From contig JACCYN010000294.1 in assembly GCA_013696465.1 (NCBI GenBank), forward strand, positions 1 to 33,070: a DNA stretch of 33,070 nt. Direction: 5' to 3'. This DNA comes from Pyrinomonadaceae bacterium (GTDB lineage: Bacteria > Acidobacteriota > Blastocatellia > Pyrinomonadales > Pyrinomonadaceae). The notes under the pieces were generated by a model that was given only the letters and a program-made list of their open reading frames with translations, ran no database searches and had not been told where the DNA came from. Shown here in pieces: positions 7,726 through 17,539 of the stretch. Numbering within the stretch: position 1 is the stretch's first letter; each line of letters starts with the position of its first letter. A program made the position numbers and the translations under genes.

Positions 7726-10503
7726 ATGATTGACAAATTCCTAACTAAAGTTTTCGGCAGCAGCAACCAACGGTATCTCAAAACGCTTCGCCCCGTCGTC
7801 GAGCAAGTCAACGCGCTTGAAGCTGAGATGAAAAAGCTTTCGGACGACGAATTGCGTGCGCGCACCGCCGAATTCAAAGAGCGCGTCGCCCGCCAAATCG
7901 CCGAAGCGGGCGACGACAAGGAAGATCGCAAACGCCGCACACGAACCGCGCTCGACGAGATTCTGCCCGAAGCCTTTGCGGCCGTGCGCGAAGCCTCTGT
8001 GCGCGCAACTGGAATGCGCCACTTCGATGTGCAATTGATCGGCGGCGCGGTGCTCCACTCCGGGCGCATCGCCGAGATGCGAACCGGCGAAGGCAAAACC
8101 CTCGTCGCCACGCTGCCCGCGTACCTCAACGCCCTCACGGGTCGCGGCGTCCACGTCATCACCGTTAACGACTATCTCGCCCTGCGCGATGCCGAATGGA
8201 TGGGGCAGATTTACAAATTCTTAGGCCTCACTGTCGGCTGCATCCAGAACGACATGGACGACTGGGAACGCAAGGACGCTTACGCCGCAGATATTACTTA
8301 CGGCACGAACAACGAGTTCGGCTTCGATTACCTGCGCGACAACATGAAGTTTGATTTGGCCACGTGCGTGCAGCGTGCACACTACTTCGCCGTCGTTGAC
8401 GAAGTTGACTCGATCCTTATTGACGAAGCGCGAACACCGCTCATCATCTCCGGTGCGTCCGATGAAGCGACCGACAAGTATTACCGCGCCGACGCCGTGA
8501 TTCCGCAACTCAAGCGCGGCGAGGAAGACAAAGAGAACAAGACGAAGACGGGCGACTACGTTGTTGACGAAAAGCAGCACACCGCAGTTTTGACGGAAGA
8601 GGGCGTGATGAAAGCCGAAAGAGTTCTCGGCGTCGGCAACCTCTACGATCCGTCGAACATGGAGATGCTCCACTGCGTCGAGCAAGCTTTGAAAGCCCAC
8701 ACGCTTTATCGCCTTGATCACCACTACGTTGTGCAGAACGATGAAGTAATTATCGTTGACGAGTTCACCGGACGCTTGATGAAGGGTCGTCGTTGGTCGG
8801 ACGGATTGCACCAAGCCGTCGAAGCGAAGGAAGGCGTGAAGATCGAGCGCGAGAATCAGACGCTGGCGACGATCACTTTGCAAAACTACTTCCGCCTCTA
8901 CGAAAAACTTTCCGGCATGACGGGCACGGCCGAGACGGAGGCATCAGAATTTCATGCGACCTACAAGTTGGATGTGACGGTCGTCCCGACGCACCGCCCG
9001 ATGGTCAGAACCGATTACTCGGACGTTATTTACCGCACGCTGCCTGAGAAATGGCACGCCGTCTCGGACGAGATCAAAGAGCGGCACGAGAAGGGTCAGC
9101 CCGTCCTCGTCGGCACCGTGTCGGTCGAAAACTCGGAACTCATCGCGCGCCGCCTGCAAAAGTTACGCGTGCCGCATAACGTCTTGAACGCGAAGTATCA
9201 CGAACGCGAAGCCGAGATCGTCGCGCAAGCCGGACGCAAAGGCGCAGTGACGATTGCGACCAACATGGCGGGGCGCGGCACGGACATTCTTCTCGGCGGC
9301 AACCCCGAATTCATGGCGCGCGAACTTCTCAAGCGCGAAGAGATCAACCCGGACGAAGCGACCGAAGAAGAAATGGAAGCGGCGCTCAATAACTCGAAAC
9401 CAATCGTCGAAGCGGAACACAAGGAGGTCGTCGCGCTCGGCGGATTGCACATCCTTGGCACGGAACGCCACGAGGCGCGCCGCATTGACAATCAGCTTCG
9501 CGGTCGCGCCGGACGCCAAGGCGATCCCGGCTCAAGCCGTTTCTTCCTTTCATTGGAAGACGATCTGATGCGCATATTTGCGGGCGACAAGGTGAAAGCT
9601 TTGATGCAGCGTCTGGGCATGGACGAGGGCACGGCGATTGAATCGAAAATGGTTTCAAAGCGCATCGAGTCAGCGCAGAAGTCGGTCGAAGCTCGCAACT
9701 TCGAGACGCGCAAACACCTTGTGCAGTACGACGACGTGATGAACCGTCAGAGGGAAACGATCTACGGTCTGCGGCGCCAACTGATGGAGCAGCCCGATCA
9801 GCGCGAATACCTCTTGGGCGAACGAGGCGTGGCGCGCGATCTTCTCGCCGATCTCGTCAAGCAGTACGCGGGGACGGAAGCTTCAGCCGCAGATTGGGAC
9901 GTTGAGAATCTCAAAGTCCAACTGCAATCCGTCTACGATTTTGACGCGGACGCCGAAGGAATTGATTTCACCGAAGCCAACTCCGAAGAGATCGAAGAAA
10001 CAATTTGGGGAAAACTAAAAGAGAAATACGAAACGAAAGAGCAGCAAGTCGGCGTCGAAGCGATGCGCACCTACGAGCGCATCATCATGCTCAACATCAT
10101 TGACGCGCAGTGGAAAGACCACCTGCTCGCGCTCGACCACCTCAAGCAAGGTATCGGACTCGTCGGCTACGGGCAGAAAGACCCGCTCGTGGAATATAAA
10201 AAAGAGAGCTTCGATCTTTTCCAAGCGATGCTCGACCGCATTGACACTTTCACTATTCGCTCGCTCTTCAACCTTCAGGTCGTCACCGAGCAAGCGCCCG
10301 ACGCCCTTGAGCAACAGCAACAACGCCGCCGCTCACGCCGCCCGTCCGCTTTGACGTTTACAGGGCCAAATCAAACGGCTGCGGCCGCCGGAGAAGAAGC
10401 CATCCGCGTCAAACCCGTCACGCGCGACGCGCCGAAAGTCGGTCGCAACGACACATGCCCGTGCGGATCAGGCAAGAAATACAAAAAATGCTGCGGCGCG
10501 TAA
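7726..10503 (+). CDS. secA: preprotein translocase ATPase SecA
   Basis: SecA is the cytoplasmic motor that drives unfolded preproteins through SecYEG. The 925-residue length is normal. Visible motifs are Walker A MRTGEGKT (about 118-125), DEVD of Walker B (about 225-228), [46 protein letters not shown] and the helical scaffold segment ending [12 protein letters not shown]. The C-terminal SEC-C zinc motif [13 protein letters not shown] (911-923) is complete, as expected for binding SecB or phospholipid. The start [11 protein letters not shown] is the usual SecA beginning. The gene stands alone between its own leader and a strong terminator. The long minus-strand ORFs over it are shadows. Confidence 0.98.
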   Translation: MIDKFLTKVFGSSNQRYLKTLRPVVEQVNALEAEMKKLSDDELRARTAEFKERVARQIAEAGDDKEDRKRRTRTALDEILPEAFAAVREASVRATGMRHFDVQLIGGAVLHSGRIAEMRTGEGKTLVATLPAYLNALTGRGVHVITVNDYLALRDAEWMGQIYKFLGLTVGCIQNDMDDWERKDAYAADITYGTNNEFGFDYLRDNMKFDLATCVQRAHYFAVVDEVDSILIDEARTPLIISGASDEATDKYYRADAVIPQLKRGEEDKENKTKTGDYVVDEKQHTAVLTEEGVMKAERVLGVGNLYDPSNMEMLHCVEQALKAHTLYRLDHHYVVQNDEVIIVDEFTGRLMKGRRWSDGLHQAVEAKEGVKIERENQTLATITLQNYFRLYEKLSGMTGTAETEASEFHATYKLDVTVVPTHRPMVRTDYSDVIYRTLPEKWHAVSDEIKERHEKGQPVLVGTVSVENSELIARRLQKLRVPHNVLNAKYHEREAEIVAQAGRKGAVTIATNMAGRGTDILLGGNPEFMARELLKREEINPDEATEEEMEAALNNSKPIVEAEHKEVVALGGLHILGTERHEARRIDNQLRGRAGRQGDPGSSRFFLSLEDDLMRIFAGDKVKALMQRLGMDEGTAIESKMVSKRIESAQKSVEARNFETRKHLVQYDDVMNRQRETIYGLRRQLMEQPDQREYLLGERGVARDLLADLVKQYAGTEASAADWDVENLKVQLQSVYDFDADAEGIDFTEANSEEIEETIWGKLKEKYETKEQQVGVEAMRTYERIIMLNIIDAQWKDHLLALDHLKQGIGLVGYGQKDPLVEYKKESFDLFQAMLDRIDTFTIRSLFNLQVVTEQAPDALEQQQQRRRSRRPSALTFTGPNQTAAAAGEEAIRVKPVTRDAPKVGRNDTCPCGSGKKYKKCCGA

Positions 10504-10540
10504 AATAAATGTAGCAATTCACGCGGCAGATTCTTACAAT

Positions 10541-10579
10541 CAAAGGGCGACTCAACAACAAATGTTGAGTCGCCCTTTG
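10541..10579 (+). terminator. rho-independent terminator after secA
   Basis: This is a perfect 17-bp stem, CAAAGGGCGACTCAACA paired with TGTTGAGTCGCCCTTTG, with a 5-base loop (ACAAA). It starts 37 bases after the secA stop. The T content comes from the stem end and the bases just after it. Confidence 0.85.
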
Positions 10580-10618
10580 GTAATTGCTCGCCGCAAATCT
10601 TCGCAGAGAAAATAACAA

Positions 10619-11698
10619 ATGCTTAAACCGCATCTTCTCATCATTTCTATCCTCAACATTATACTAATCGTTTGTATGTGCTTTCCGCTTTCCAGCAGCT
10701 ACCTACTCACGCACGCGCAAAAAGCATCTGTGGCTGAGTCAAACGTGACGGCGAGCGGCGTCAAACTTTACCAACAAGGAAACTTTAATCAAGCCGTTGA
10801 AGTTTTACGCCGCGCTGTTAAGCAGCGCAAAGATGATGCCGAAGCATGGCTCTATTTGGGTCTTGTGCTCAACCGAAAGGAAAACGCGAAGGAAGCGCGT
10901 AAAGCTTTTGAGCGCGCTGTCAAGTTGCGCCCTGATTCCACCATTGCGCACATAGGTTTGGCTTACACGTTGCTATTATTGAACAAAAATTTAGAAGCAA
11001 ATCGCAGCGCCGAACAAGTATTACAACTAGATGCGCGTAACTATGAAGCTCATTACATTGCTGGCGTCGTGCGCTTACGCAACGGTCAGTACGAGGAAGC
11101 ATTGAAGCGCGCTGAATCAGCGATAAAACTCAATGATAAGTATGCGCTCGCATACCTGCTCAAAAGTCAGGCGTTAATCGGCATCGCCGCTTCACCGCTT
11201 AACACTGCTATGATGCGGCAGGGGGTTTCATCAGATGAGCTACGACAAGTAAATTCCGCCGCGTATGAGAATTATAAGCAAGCAGCCGAGAGCCTTGAAA
11301 ACTATCTACGCTTGTCTCCGAATGTGAACAACGCCGACGAAGTGCGCGAGCAGCTTGAAAACATTCGCATATATGGACGCTCCGGCGAAACCGTTCAACC
11401 GGAACGAACATTATTTCGCTCCACTGAAGTGACAACCAAAGCGGTAGTTATAAGTAAACCGGAGCCGCCTTACACAGAGGCGGCGCGACAAGCGTGTGTG
11501 AGCGGCATCGTCAGATTGCGTGCTGTTTTGTCTTCGGACAGCACAGTTAAGCATATTCTCGTTATAAAACCACTCAGTCATGGACTAACGGAGCAAGCTA
11601 TACGCGCCGCGCGCCGCGTCAAGTTTACCCCTGCGTCGAAAGATGGGCGTCCGGTCTCGCAGTACGTTGTGCTTGAGTATAGTTTCAGATGCGGTTAA
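10619..11698 (+). CDS. TPR protein with TonB C-terminal domain
   Basis: This is a 359-residue protein with an N-terminal signal or membrane segment ([19 protein letters not shown]), a block of tetratricopeptide repeats (about 45-190, for example [33 protein letters not shown] and [16 protein letters not shown]), and a C-terminal TonB-type domain (about 276-359). That domain carries [20 protein letters not shown] and [17 protein letters not shown], the classic pattern of TonB_C domains. It should act in the periplasm, with the TPRs mediating protein contacts. Proteins of this form are common in Acidobacteriota, and their partners are mostly unknown. It directly follows the secA terminator, so it is transcribed separately. 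No exbB, exbD or receptor gene is near. Confidence 0.85.
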   Translation: MLKPHLLIISILNIILIVCMCFPLSSSYLLTHAQKASVAESNVTASGVKLYQQGNFNQAVEVLRRAVKQRKDDAEAWLYLGLVLNRKENAKEARKAFERAVKLRPDSTIAHIGLAYTLLLLNKNLEANRSAEQVLQLDARNYEAHYIAGVVRLRNGQYEEALKRAESAIKLNDKYALAYLLKSQALIGIAASPLNTAMMRQGVSSDELRQVNSAAYENYKQAAESLENYLRLSPNVNNADEVREQLENIRIYGRSGETVQPERTLFRSTEVTTKAVVISKPEPPYTEAARQACVSGIVRLRAVLSSDSTVKHILVIKPLSHGLTEQAIRAARRVKFTPASKDGRPVSQYVVLEYSFRCG

Positions 11699-11769
11699 AC
11701 CTTGACGACGCAAAACAACACCCAGAAGAATCGTAGTAGTAATTGCTGTGGCTATGATTCATTACACTT

Positions 11770-12981
11770 ATGAGCGCAAACGTCACGTCCACAAACCCAC
11801 TCGTTCAAGCGATCATCTCCGGCACGGCTCCGCAGGCGGCGCGGATGGCGGCGGCGCGCGGGATGTTGCCGCTTGCGCAAGGTGAGTTGCTCGAAATCTT
11901 GGTCGTGTTGCAGGGGAGCGACGACGAAGCGGTTAAGCAGGCGGCGGCGGAGACGCTCAACGCGCAGGAGGCGGAGACGTTGCGCGATGTCGCGGCGGCG
12001 GACGAAACCTCTCCGGCCGTGCTCGGCTACCTTGCCGCCCGCGCCGACGCAGGGCGCGAAGCGCACGAAGCCGTAACGCTTAATGATAAAACGCCCGACG
12101 AAGCCATCGCATTGCTGGCGGTCGCAACCGCGAACGGCGCGTTGCTTGAGTTGATTTCGATCAATCAACAACGACTGATTCGCGCGCCCGCGATCATTGA
12201 CGCCGTGCTTACGAATGCGGCGCGCACGCTGGAAGCCGAGCGGCGCGTGCGCGAAGTCAGGCGCGAGTTTTTCGAGAAGGAGCGTGGCGCGCAGCAGATC
12301 GCCGAAGAGTTGCGCGCGCGCGGCGAAGTGGCCGCCGCCGAATTTATCGAAGCATCCGAGTCAATCGGCACGGAAGCTTTCGCCGTTGATGATGCGTGGC
12401 TCATCGCCTCGCACGTCGAAGTGTCCGACGACGACATTGACGATTCGTGGCTTCCGCACGAACTACTCGAAGAACTTTACGACGAGTCGTTCGAGCAGCG
12501 CGCCGCAAACGCCGAGCGCGTCGTCAACGAAACAATTTCCGAGGCGGGAGAAGCCGTGGTGCCGGAGCGCGTCTCGCTGATCCGCCGTCTGATGATGATG
12601 AACGTCAAGGATCGCGTGAAGATGGGAATGAAGGGCGACCGCGAGACGCGCTCGATCCTGATCCGCGACGCAAACCGCATCGTCTCGGCCGCCGTGATTC
12701 ACAACCCGCGCATTATGGATCAAGAGATTGAGGCGATTTCGGCGATGCGCACAGTCTCTGAGGAAGTGCTGCGTTTGATCGCGCTCAATCGCCAGTGGGC
12801 GCGCTCCTATCCGATCATTCACAACCTTGTGCGCAACCCGCGCACGCCGATTGGCACCGTAATGCAAATTCTGCCGCGCATTCAAGCGAAAGATTTGCAA
12901 ACGCTTTCGCAAAATCGCAACGTCTCAGAAACCGTCCGCCGTCAGGCTCAACGGCTCACGCAGGTTCGCGCCGGACACTAA
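11770..12981 (+). CDS. large helical-repeat hypothetical protein
   Basis: This is a 403-residue alpha-helical protein without signal peptide or membrane span. The N-terminal half (about 10-160) consists of short helical pairs resembling HEAT or DUF2336-like repeats. The middle is a charged helix (RVREVRREFFEKERGAQQIAEELRARG), probably coiled-coil, followed by an acidic patch (SDDDIDDSWLPHELLEELYDES). The C-terminal part holds LIRRLMMMNVKDRVKMGMKGDRETRSILIRD and helical repeats around HNPRIMDQEIEAISAM and RNPRTPIGTVMQILP, where the recurring NPR turns suggest a solenoid. It is probably a cytoplasmic scaffold. No catalytic motif is visible and the function is unknown. No terminator separates it clearly from the convergent DUF2227 gene. 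Confidence 0.8.
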   Translation: MSANVTSTNPLVQAIISGTAPQAARMAAARGMLPLAQGELLEILVVLQGSDDEAVKQAAAETLNAQEAETLRDVAAADETSPAVLGYLAARADAGREAHEAVTLNDKTPDEAIALLAVATANGALLELISINQQRLIRAPAIIDAVLTNAARTLEAERRVREVRREFFEKERGAQQIAEELRARGEVAAAEFIEASESIGTEAFAVDDAWLIASHVEVSDDDIDDSWLPHELLEELYDESFEQRAANAERVVNETISEAGEAVVPERVSLIRRLMMMNVKDRVKMGMKGDRETRSILIRDANRIVSAAVIHNPRIMDQEIEAISAMRTVSEEVLRLIALNRQWARSYPIIHNLVRNPRTPIGTVMQILPRIQAKDLQTLSQNRNVSETVRRQAQRLTQVRAGH

Positions 12982-13122
12982 AGCAAAATGAATGGTAAAC
13001 AGTAAACCGTGAATAGACGAAATAAGGGTACTACAAAAACCGTGAAGGTCGTGAGAGGGTGCGTCGGTTGAGAATGCATCGAGCAATAAACATGCTTGAG
13101 CGCGCACGCGGTTAAGATCTTG

Positions 13123-13650
13123 TTAGAAAATATCCGTGCTCTTGCGTAGCATTGACCACGCAACATCCGCGATTGTGTGCATCGCCGCGCCCCACCACAC
13201 GCCGACAAAAAGGGCGAGCGCGATTTTCTTTCCGTCGTAATGCGTGAACGCCGCTTTCGTCATCTCCCACGCCCGCGCGATCTCATTAAAGTCAAACGGC
13301 GTCTTCGCAATCAACGTAGCGCGCAGGTAGACGCCGAGCGCGACGAGCGACGCGATGACAAACGCGAAGTAAAGAATGCGGATCAGCGTGCCGAACAGCA
13401 AGCCGTGCGACCAGCGCGAGCGGTGTTTGAAGAAAACGCGATAGGGATACCACAAAAAGCGAAACACGCCCCAGCGCTTATATTGCACGGAATCGGTGTC
13501 GAGGTCGGGGCCAAACATCAAACCGCCGAACAGCATCGCGCTCACCACCAAGCACGCCATCCACAAACTTCCGGTCGCCAACCATCCAACCACCAAAGTT
13601 GGCAGGGCGAGCAGGATTGTTACCCTATCGTGAGTTTTCCCCGAAGGCAT
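13123..13650 (-). CDS. DUF2227-like putative metal-binding membrane protein
   Basis: This is a 175-residue protein whose layout matches the uncharacterised DUF2227 family of putative metal-binding proteins. Visible features are the N-terminal GKTHD motif, hydrophobic spans (VTILLALPTLVVGWLATGSLWMA, LVVSAMLFGGLMF), GPDLDTDS, HRSRWSHGLLFG, further spans (YFAFVIASLVALGVYL, IALALFVGVWWGA) and a late AMHTIADVAW. The His and Asp residues in these motifs probably form a metal site at the membrane face. By analogy with membrane metal-dependent hydrolases of this shape a hydrolytic role is possible but not shown. It is convergent with the 403-residue gene and has no obvious operon partner. Confidence 0.85.
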   Translation of the reverse strand: MPSGKTHDRVTILLALPTLVVGWLATGSLWMACLVVSAMLFGGLMFGPDLDTDSVQYKRWGVFRFLWYPYRVFFKHRSRWSHGLLFGTLIRILYFAFVIASLVALGVYLRATLIAKTPFDFNEIARAWEMTKAAFTHYDGKKIALALFVGVWWGAAMHTIADVAWSMLRKSTDIF

Positions 13651-13919
13651 AAATTTCTCACCGAAAGTCAGACGGGATTATACCAGCTTTACCTTCGCTA
13701 AAACTGTCCGTCGCTCATCTCGTAAGACAACTCCAACCCCATTCACGCCAAAAATGAGGCACGAAAATCGCTTGCCAAGTGCCCTTTTGACGAAGCTTGA
13801 ATAAAATTAACGATTAGGCCCTCTTACTTAATGTGATTGCTTAAGTGTTTATTTTCAGCAACTTAGCTCTAAACGAGAAAATCTGTCACAAAACTATGAA
13901 AATTATTTGCATTTTATCG

Positions 13920-13949
13920 TTGACATGCCTTAAACATTTCGTGTAGTTT
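13920..13949 (+). promoter_or_regulatory. sigma-70-type promoter for candidate RNA
   Basis: There is a perfect -35 box TTGACA (13920-13925), an 18-base spacer and TAGTTT (13944-13949) as the -10 box. TGTAGT with a 16-base spacer is an alternative -10. Transcription would start near 13956. No plus-strand protein gene follows before the terminator at 14170-14206. Confidence 0.5.
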
Positions 13950-13955
13950 CACACA

Positions 13956-14206
13956 CATTGAAGGCGGAAATTTTTATCCATCCCCCGTTTATTATTTGAA
14001 AATGTCGCGCACGAAAGCGAGTGACGCGAAAATTGATAACTGCGGTAAAGCTCTTTGTTATTTTATCAATTCTGCTGGTTGCCTATCGCTTACCGGATCG
14101 CTCATAAATAACGATCTCCAGTCGCAAAAAGCATTACGCCGCCTGAACCTCCGAGCCTGCCCAAAGTTTAGCCCCGTCGGTTGTAAAAACCTGACGGGGC
14201 TTTCCT
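13956..14206 (+). ncRNA. candidate structured RNA, about 250 nt
   Basis: This unit runs from a TTGACA promoter to a rho-independent terminator and contains no convincing protein. It can form TCGCGCAC (14005-14012) with GTG-A-CGCGA (14021-14029, one bulged A), AATTGATAA (14031-14039) with TTATCAATT (14063-14071), and GATCG (14096-14100) with CGATC (14112-14116), followed by the terminator stem. I could not match it to tmRNA, RNase P RNA, SRP RNA or a c-di-GMP riboswitch. The next downstream gene is on the other strand, so it is not a leader of that gene. An independent small RNA is the best reading, based only on visible signals. Confidence 0.4.
14170..14206 (+). terminator. rho-independent terminator of candidate RNA
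   Basis: AGCCCCGTC (14170-14178) pairs with GACGGGGCT (14193-14201), extended by GG/CC with one bulge. The loop is A-rich and the tail is TTTCC. The orientation favours the plus strand. It does not belong to fabG, whose stop lies at 14312 and which runs away from it towards lower coordinates; a minor role for fabG is possible. Confidence 0.65.
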
Positions 14207-14311
14207 CCGTTTGCGAACTGTGAGCGTTCAGCATTTTCGTAATCGCGGGACTTTAAGCAACAATTCCGCTCAAACCGGAGTGTATCGATTTCTCGGCTGA
14301 TAGCTTTACTC

Positions 14312-15073
14312 CTACATCGCCATCCCGCCATCAACCTGCACGATCTGTCCGGTAATGTAACGCGCATCGTCGGAGAGCAGGAAACACACGATGCGCGCCA
14401 CCTCTTGCGGTTCGGCGAAACGCCCCAAAGGTATTTGCTCCAACAATTTGGCGCGATACGTTTCGTCAAGCGCACCGCTCATATCGGTGGCGACGAGTCC
14501 AAGCGCGAGCGCGTTGACCGTCACTTTGCGACTGGCGACTTCGCGCGCGAGAGCTTTCGTTAAACCGAAAAGCCCGGCCTTCGAGGCTGAATAGTTTGAC
14601 TGCCCGGCCATGCCTGCGACGCCGCTAATCGAAGAGATGTTCAAGATTGATCCGCCTCCGTCTTGCCGCAGCATAAAGCGCAGGGCGGCGCGCGAAAAGT
14701 TCCATGCGCCTTTGAGATTTGTGTCCAGAACCGCATCCCAATCCTCTTCCTTCATGCGCAGCACGAGTCCGTCGCGCGTGATCCCGGCGTTGTTGACGAG
14801 AAAATCCACGCGCCCGAATCGGTCTTTCACATTTTTAACCATCTGGACGGCCGCCTCCGTCTGCGCCACGTCGCACTGCGCGGACAAGGCTTGGGCACCC
14901 AAGGCTTCGATTTCAGAGACGAGACTGTTGGCAGCTTCGGCGCTGCGCGCGTAATTAAACGCGATGTTTGCGCCGCACCGCGCGAGTTCTAAGGCGATAG
15001 CGCGACCGATGCCGCGCGTTGCGCCCGTGACGATGGCAGCGCGCCCGGTGAATGTCTGCGATTCGTCCGTCAA
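14312..15073 (-). CDS. fabG: 3-oxoacyl-ACP reductase FabG-type SDR
   Basis: This is a 253-residue short-chain dehydrogenase, probably the NADPH-dependent reductase of beta-ketoacyl-ACP in fatty acid synthesis. The cofactor motif TGATRGIG (about 16-23), NNAG (94-97), N119, and the catalytic triad S148, Y161 and K165 (SSIS...YSASK) have the spacing found in FabG. The C-terminus ITGQIVQVDGGMAM is typical. FabG is the closest reading, but some paralogues act on other substrates and no other fab genes are near. It lies 34 bases downstream of galU on the same strand, so the two are probably co-transcribed. Confidence 0.85.
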   Translation of the reverse strand: MTDESQTFTGRAAIVTGATRGIGRAIALELARCGANIAFNYARSAEAANSLVSEIEALGAQALSAQCDVAQTEAAVQMVKNVKDRFGRVDFLVNNAGITRDGLVLRMKEEDWDAVLDTNLKGAWNFSRAALRFMLRQDGGGSILNISSISGVAGMAGQSNYSASKAGLFGLTKALAREVASRKVTVNALALGLVATDMSGALDETYRAKLLEQIPLGRFAEPQEVARIVCFLLSDDARYITGQIVQVDGGMAM

Positions 15074-15107
15074 TTATTACCTCCCGCGCGTGAGAAGCGC
15101 GATTCGC

Positions 15108-15983
15108 TTACCGATTTAATTTCAGAGAACGAAGGTACTCCATAAACCCCGGCGCGAGATCGGGTCGCTTCAAAGCAAATTCGACCGTGGCGATGAGGAA
15201 GCCGAGTTTGTCGCCCGCGTCGTGGCGCGCGCCTTCGATTCGCACGGCGTAAAAGGGTCGTTTCTGTAACAGGTTGCGCATCGCGTCGGTGATCTGAATC
15301 TCGCCGCCCGCGCCCGGCTTCGTGCGCTCGATCTCGGTGAAGATGTCCGGCGTTAAAATGTAGCGACCGATGATCGCAAGGTCTGACGGCGCGTCTTCAA
15401 ACTTCGGCTTCTCCACCATGTCGCGGATGCGATACACGCCCGGCTCAACCTCTTCCGCATCAATGGCGCCGAAGCGCGAAATGGCTTCGCCCTCGACCCG
15501 CATCGTGCCGAGCACGGGCGCGTCATACTTTTCATAAACGTCAATCATCTGCCGCAGCGCAGGCTTTTCAGCGTCAACGATGTCATCGGCGAGCAGCACC
15601 GCGAACGGCTCACTTTCGACGAAATCGCGCCCTTGATAAATCGCGTGCCCAAGCCCTAAAGCTTCGCGCTGCCGCGTGTAGCTGATGCGCGCAATTTCAG
15701 AGACTGAGCGCGCTTCTCTTAACAGTTCGTTCTTGCCGCGCTCGCGCAAAAGCTGTTCGAGTTCAAACGAGATGTCGAAGTGATCTTCCATCGCCGCTTT
15801 GCCGCGCCCCGTGACGATAAGAAGCGATTCAACGCCGCTTGCGACCGCCTCTTCGACAACGTATTGAATGAGCGGCTTGTCAACGAGCGGCAGCATCTCT
15901 TTCGGCATCGCTTTCGTCGCCGGAAGAAAGCGCGTCCCCAATCCGGCCGCCGGAAAAACGGCTTTGCGAATTTTCTGTGGCAT
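15108..15983 (-). CDS. galU: UTP-glucose-1-phosphate uridylyltransferase
   Basis: GalU makes UDP-glucose from UTP and glucose-1-phosphate, feeding cell-envelope polysaccharides. The 291-residue length is usual. The nucleotide-binding start KAVFPAAGLGTRFLPATKAMPKEM, then LVDKPLIQYVVEEAV, the metal-binding LADDIVD, MVEKPKFEDAPSDLAIIGRYILTPDIF, and GGEIQITDAM are all diagnostic and intact. AAGGA stands just upstream of the ATG at 15983. It is divergent from serS across 192 bases and is followed by fabG. The small antisense ORFs are shadows. Confidence 0.95.
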   Translation of the reverse strand: MPQKIRKAVFPAAGLGTRFLPATKAMPKEMLPLVDKPLIQYVVEEAVASGVESLLIVTGRGKAAMEDHFDISFELEQLLRERGKNELLREARSVSEIARISYTRQREALGLGHAIYQGRDFVESEPFAVLLADDIVDAEKPALRQMIDVYEKYDAPVLGTMRVEGEAISRFGAIDAEEVEPGVYRIRDMVEKPKFEDAPSDLAIIGRYILTPDIFTEIERTKPGAGGEIQITDAMRNLLQKRPFYAVRIEGARHDAGDKLGFLIATVEFALKRPDLAPGFMEYLRSLKLNR

Positions 15984-16078
15984 ATCCTTGAATGAAAACT
16001 TGGAGTTTCAGAATTCGAGATCGTAAATTAACACGCAACTCGCAAACAAAAAACGGATCGCGGAGAGAAACCGGCAAC

Positions 16079-16108
16079 TTGACAGCCCTGCGCAGACTCG
16101 TCTAGCGT
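16079..16108 (+). promoter_or_regulatory. candidate serS promoter
   Basis: There is a perfect TTGACA (16079-16084), an 18-base spacer and TAGCGT (16103-16108), which keeps the TA...T frame of a -10 box. This gives a leader of about 60 bases before the ATG at 16176. Confidence 0.4.
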
Positions 16109-16175
16109 GACCGTTTTGATTCTGCTCGTTCTGTGAAAAGCATTTTTTCTATCACACTCCGAAGGTTTACAGCAA

Positions 16176-17465
16176 ATGCTTGATCTCCATTACGTCCGCG
16201 AAAATTTAGACGCGGTGCGCGCCGCGCTCGAAGCGCGCCGCTCCCCCACGACTGCGCTCGAAGATTTTGCGCGCATTGACGGCGAACGTCGCCGCGTCAT
16301 CGCCGAATCAGACAACTTAAACGGCGGGCGCAATACGGCGAGCCGCGAAATAGGCCAGTTGATGAAGGATGGCAAGCGCGACGAAGCTGAAAAGCGGCGC
16401 GGCGAAGTCGGACAACTGAAGGAGAGAATCGCGGAGCTTGACCGCAAGCGCGACGAAGCTGAAAGGAACATGAATGAGATTCTCTCCACGCTTCCGAACG
16501 TACCGCACGAGAGCGTGCCCGTCGGCACGGGCGAATCCGAAAACGTGGAGATGCGGCGCTGGGGCACAATCCCCGAATTTGATTTCACGACGAAAGATCA
16601 TGTTGACTTAGGACTGTCGCTCGGCGTCCTTGATTTGGAACGGGCGACTAAGATCGCCGGGGCGCGTTTTTCGATTCTGCGCGGCGCGGGCGCGCGCCTC
16701 AATCGCGCGCTTATTGATTTCATGCTCGAACTGCACACGCGCGAACACGGCTACACGGAGATCGTGCCGCCCTTTATCGCCAACGGCGATACGCTGTTCG
16801 GCACGGGTCATCTTCCGAAATTCGAGGGAGACCTTTTCAAACTTACGGACGAGCGCGGTTTTTATTTAATTCCGACGGCCGAAGTGCCGCTCACGAGTCT
16901 TTACCGCAACGAGACGATTGATTTTTCGGCGTTGCCGATGAAGCTCACGGCTTACTCGCCCTGCTTCCGCTCCGAAGCCGGTTCTTACGGGCGCGACACG
17001 CGCGGGATTTACCGGCAGCATCAATTCGAGAAAGTTGAACTTGTCAAATTTGCCCTGCCCGAAAATTCCAACGATGAACTGGAGACGATGACGCGCGACG
17101 CAGAAAAGGTTTTGCAACTGCTGGGATTGCCCTATCGCGTCGTCGAACACGTCACGGGCGATCTCGGATTCTCGGCCGCAAAGTCTTACGACATCGAAGT
17201 GTGGCTTCCGTCCTACAACGAGTTTCGTGAAATCTCTTCGTGCTCGAACTACGAAGCGTTTGCGGCGCGCCGCGCAAGCATTCGTTTCAAACGCGCGGGC
17301 GGCGCGAAACCCGAATACGTCCACACGCTTAACGGTTCTGGACTCGCCATCGGGCGCACGTGGATCGCCATTCTGGAGAATTATCAACAGGCGGACGGCT
17401 CGATAGTTATCCCTGAAGCGTTGCGCCCGTACATGAACGGATTAGAAAAGATCATCGCGCCGTAA
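16176..17465 (+). CDS. serS: seryl-tRNA synthetase
   Basis: SerS is a class II aminoacyl-tRNA synthetase that charges tRNA-Ser; a tRNA-Ser(UGA) gene is in this same window at 32882. The 429-residue length is normal. The N-terminal antiparallel coiled coil (about 1-105) binds the long variable arm of tRNA-Ser. The catalytic core shows [13 protein letters not shown], motif 2 [39 protein letters not shown] and motif 3 [20 protein letters not shown], ending [10 protein letters not shown]. All are intact. It stands alone between the galU divergent promoter and a bidirectional terminator. Confidence 0.98.
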   Translation: MLDLHYVRENLDAVRAALEARRSPTTALEDFARIDGERRRVIAESDNLNGGRNTASREIGQLMKDGKRDEAEKRRGEVGQLKERIAELDRKRDEAERNMNEILSTLPNVPHESVPVGTGESENVEMRRWGTIPEFDFTTKDHVDLGLSLGVLDLERATKIAGARFSILRGAGARLNRALIDFMLELHTREHGYTEIVPPFIANGDTLFGTGHLPKFEGDLFKLTDERGFYLIPTAEVPLTSLYRNETIDFSALPMKLTAYSPCFRSEAGSYGRDTRGIYRQHQFEKVELVKFALPENSNDELETMTRDAEKVLQLLGLPYRVVEHVTGDLGFSAAKSYDIEVWLPSYNEFREISSCSNYEAFAARRASIRFKRAGGAKPEYVHTLNGSGLAIGRTWIAILENYQQADGSIVIPEALRPYMNGLEKIIAP

Positions 17466-17476
17466 AGACGAAAGAG

Positions 17477-17514
17477 AAAGCGGAGAAGAATGCGATTCGC
17501 CTCTTCTCCGCTTT
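17477..17514. terminator. bidirectional terminator between serS and transglycosylase
   Basis: AAAGCGGAGAAGA (17477-17489) pairs perfectly with TCTTCTCCGCTTT (17502-17514) across a 12-base loop. It lies between the convergent serS and 17540 genes and starts 11 bases after the serS stop. The stem ends supply T or A runs on both strands. Confidence 0.8.
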
Positions 17515-17539
17515 GAATAAAATTCAGTTTATATTCGTT

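Larger units (their letters stand above)
13651..14311. other. 661-base intergenic region with candidate RNA gene
   Basis: This is the longest stretch without a convincing protein gene. The part from 13651 to about 13915 is AT-rich and shows nothing I can assign apart from room for the DUF2227 promoter. The part from 13920 to 14206 holds a promoter, several hairpins and a terminator on the plus strand, listed separately. The ORF at 13996-14223 opens with TTG and reads through the terminator hairpin, so I do not call it. Confidence 0.5.

Noticed and set aside
13956-14206. tmRNA, RNase P RNA, SRP RNA or c-di-GMP riboswitch
   Set aside because: None of their conserved core sequences is present in the transcript-like region.
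13996-14223. 75-codon ORF with six Cys in the DUF2227-fabG intergenic region
   Set aside because: It starts with TTG, has no Shine-Dalgarno, and reads through the terminator hairpin. A structured RNA explains the region better.
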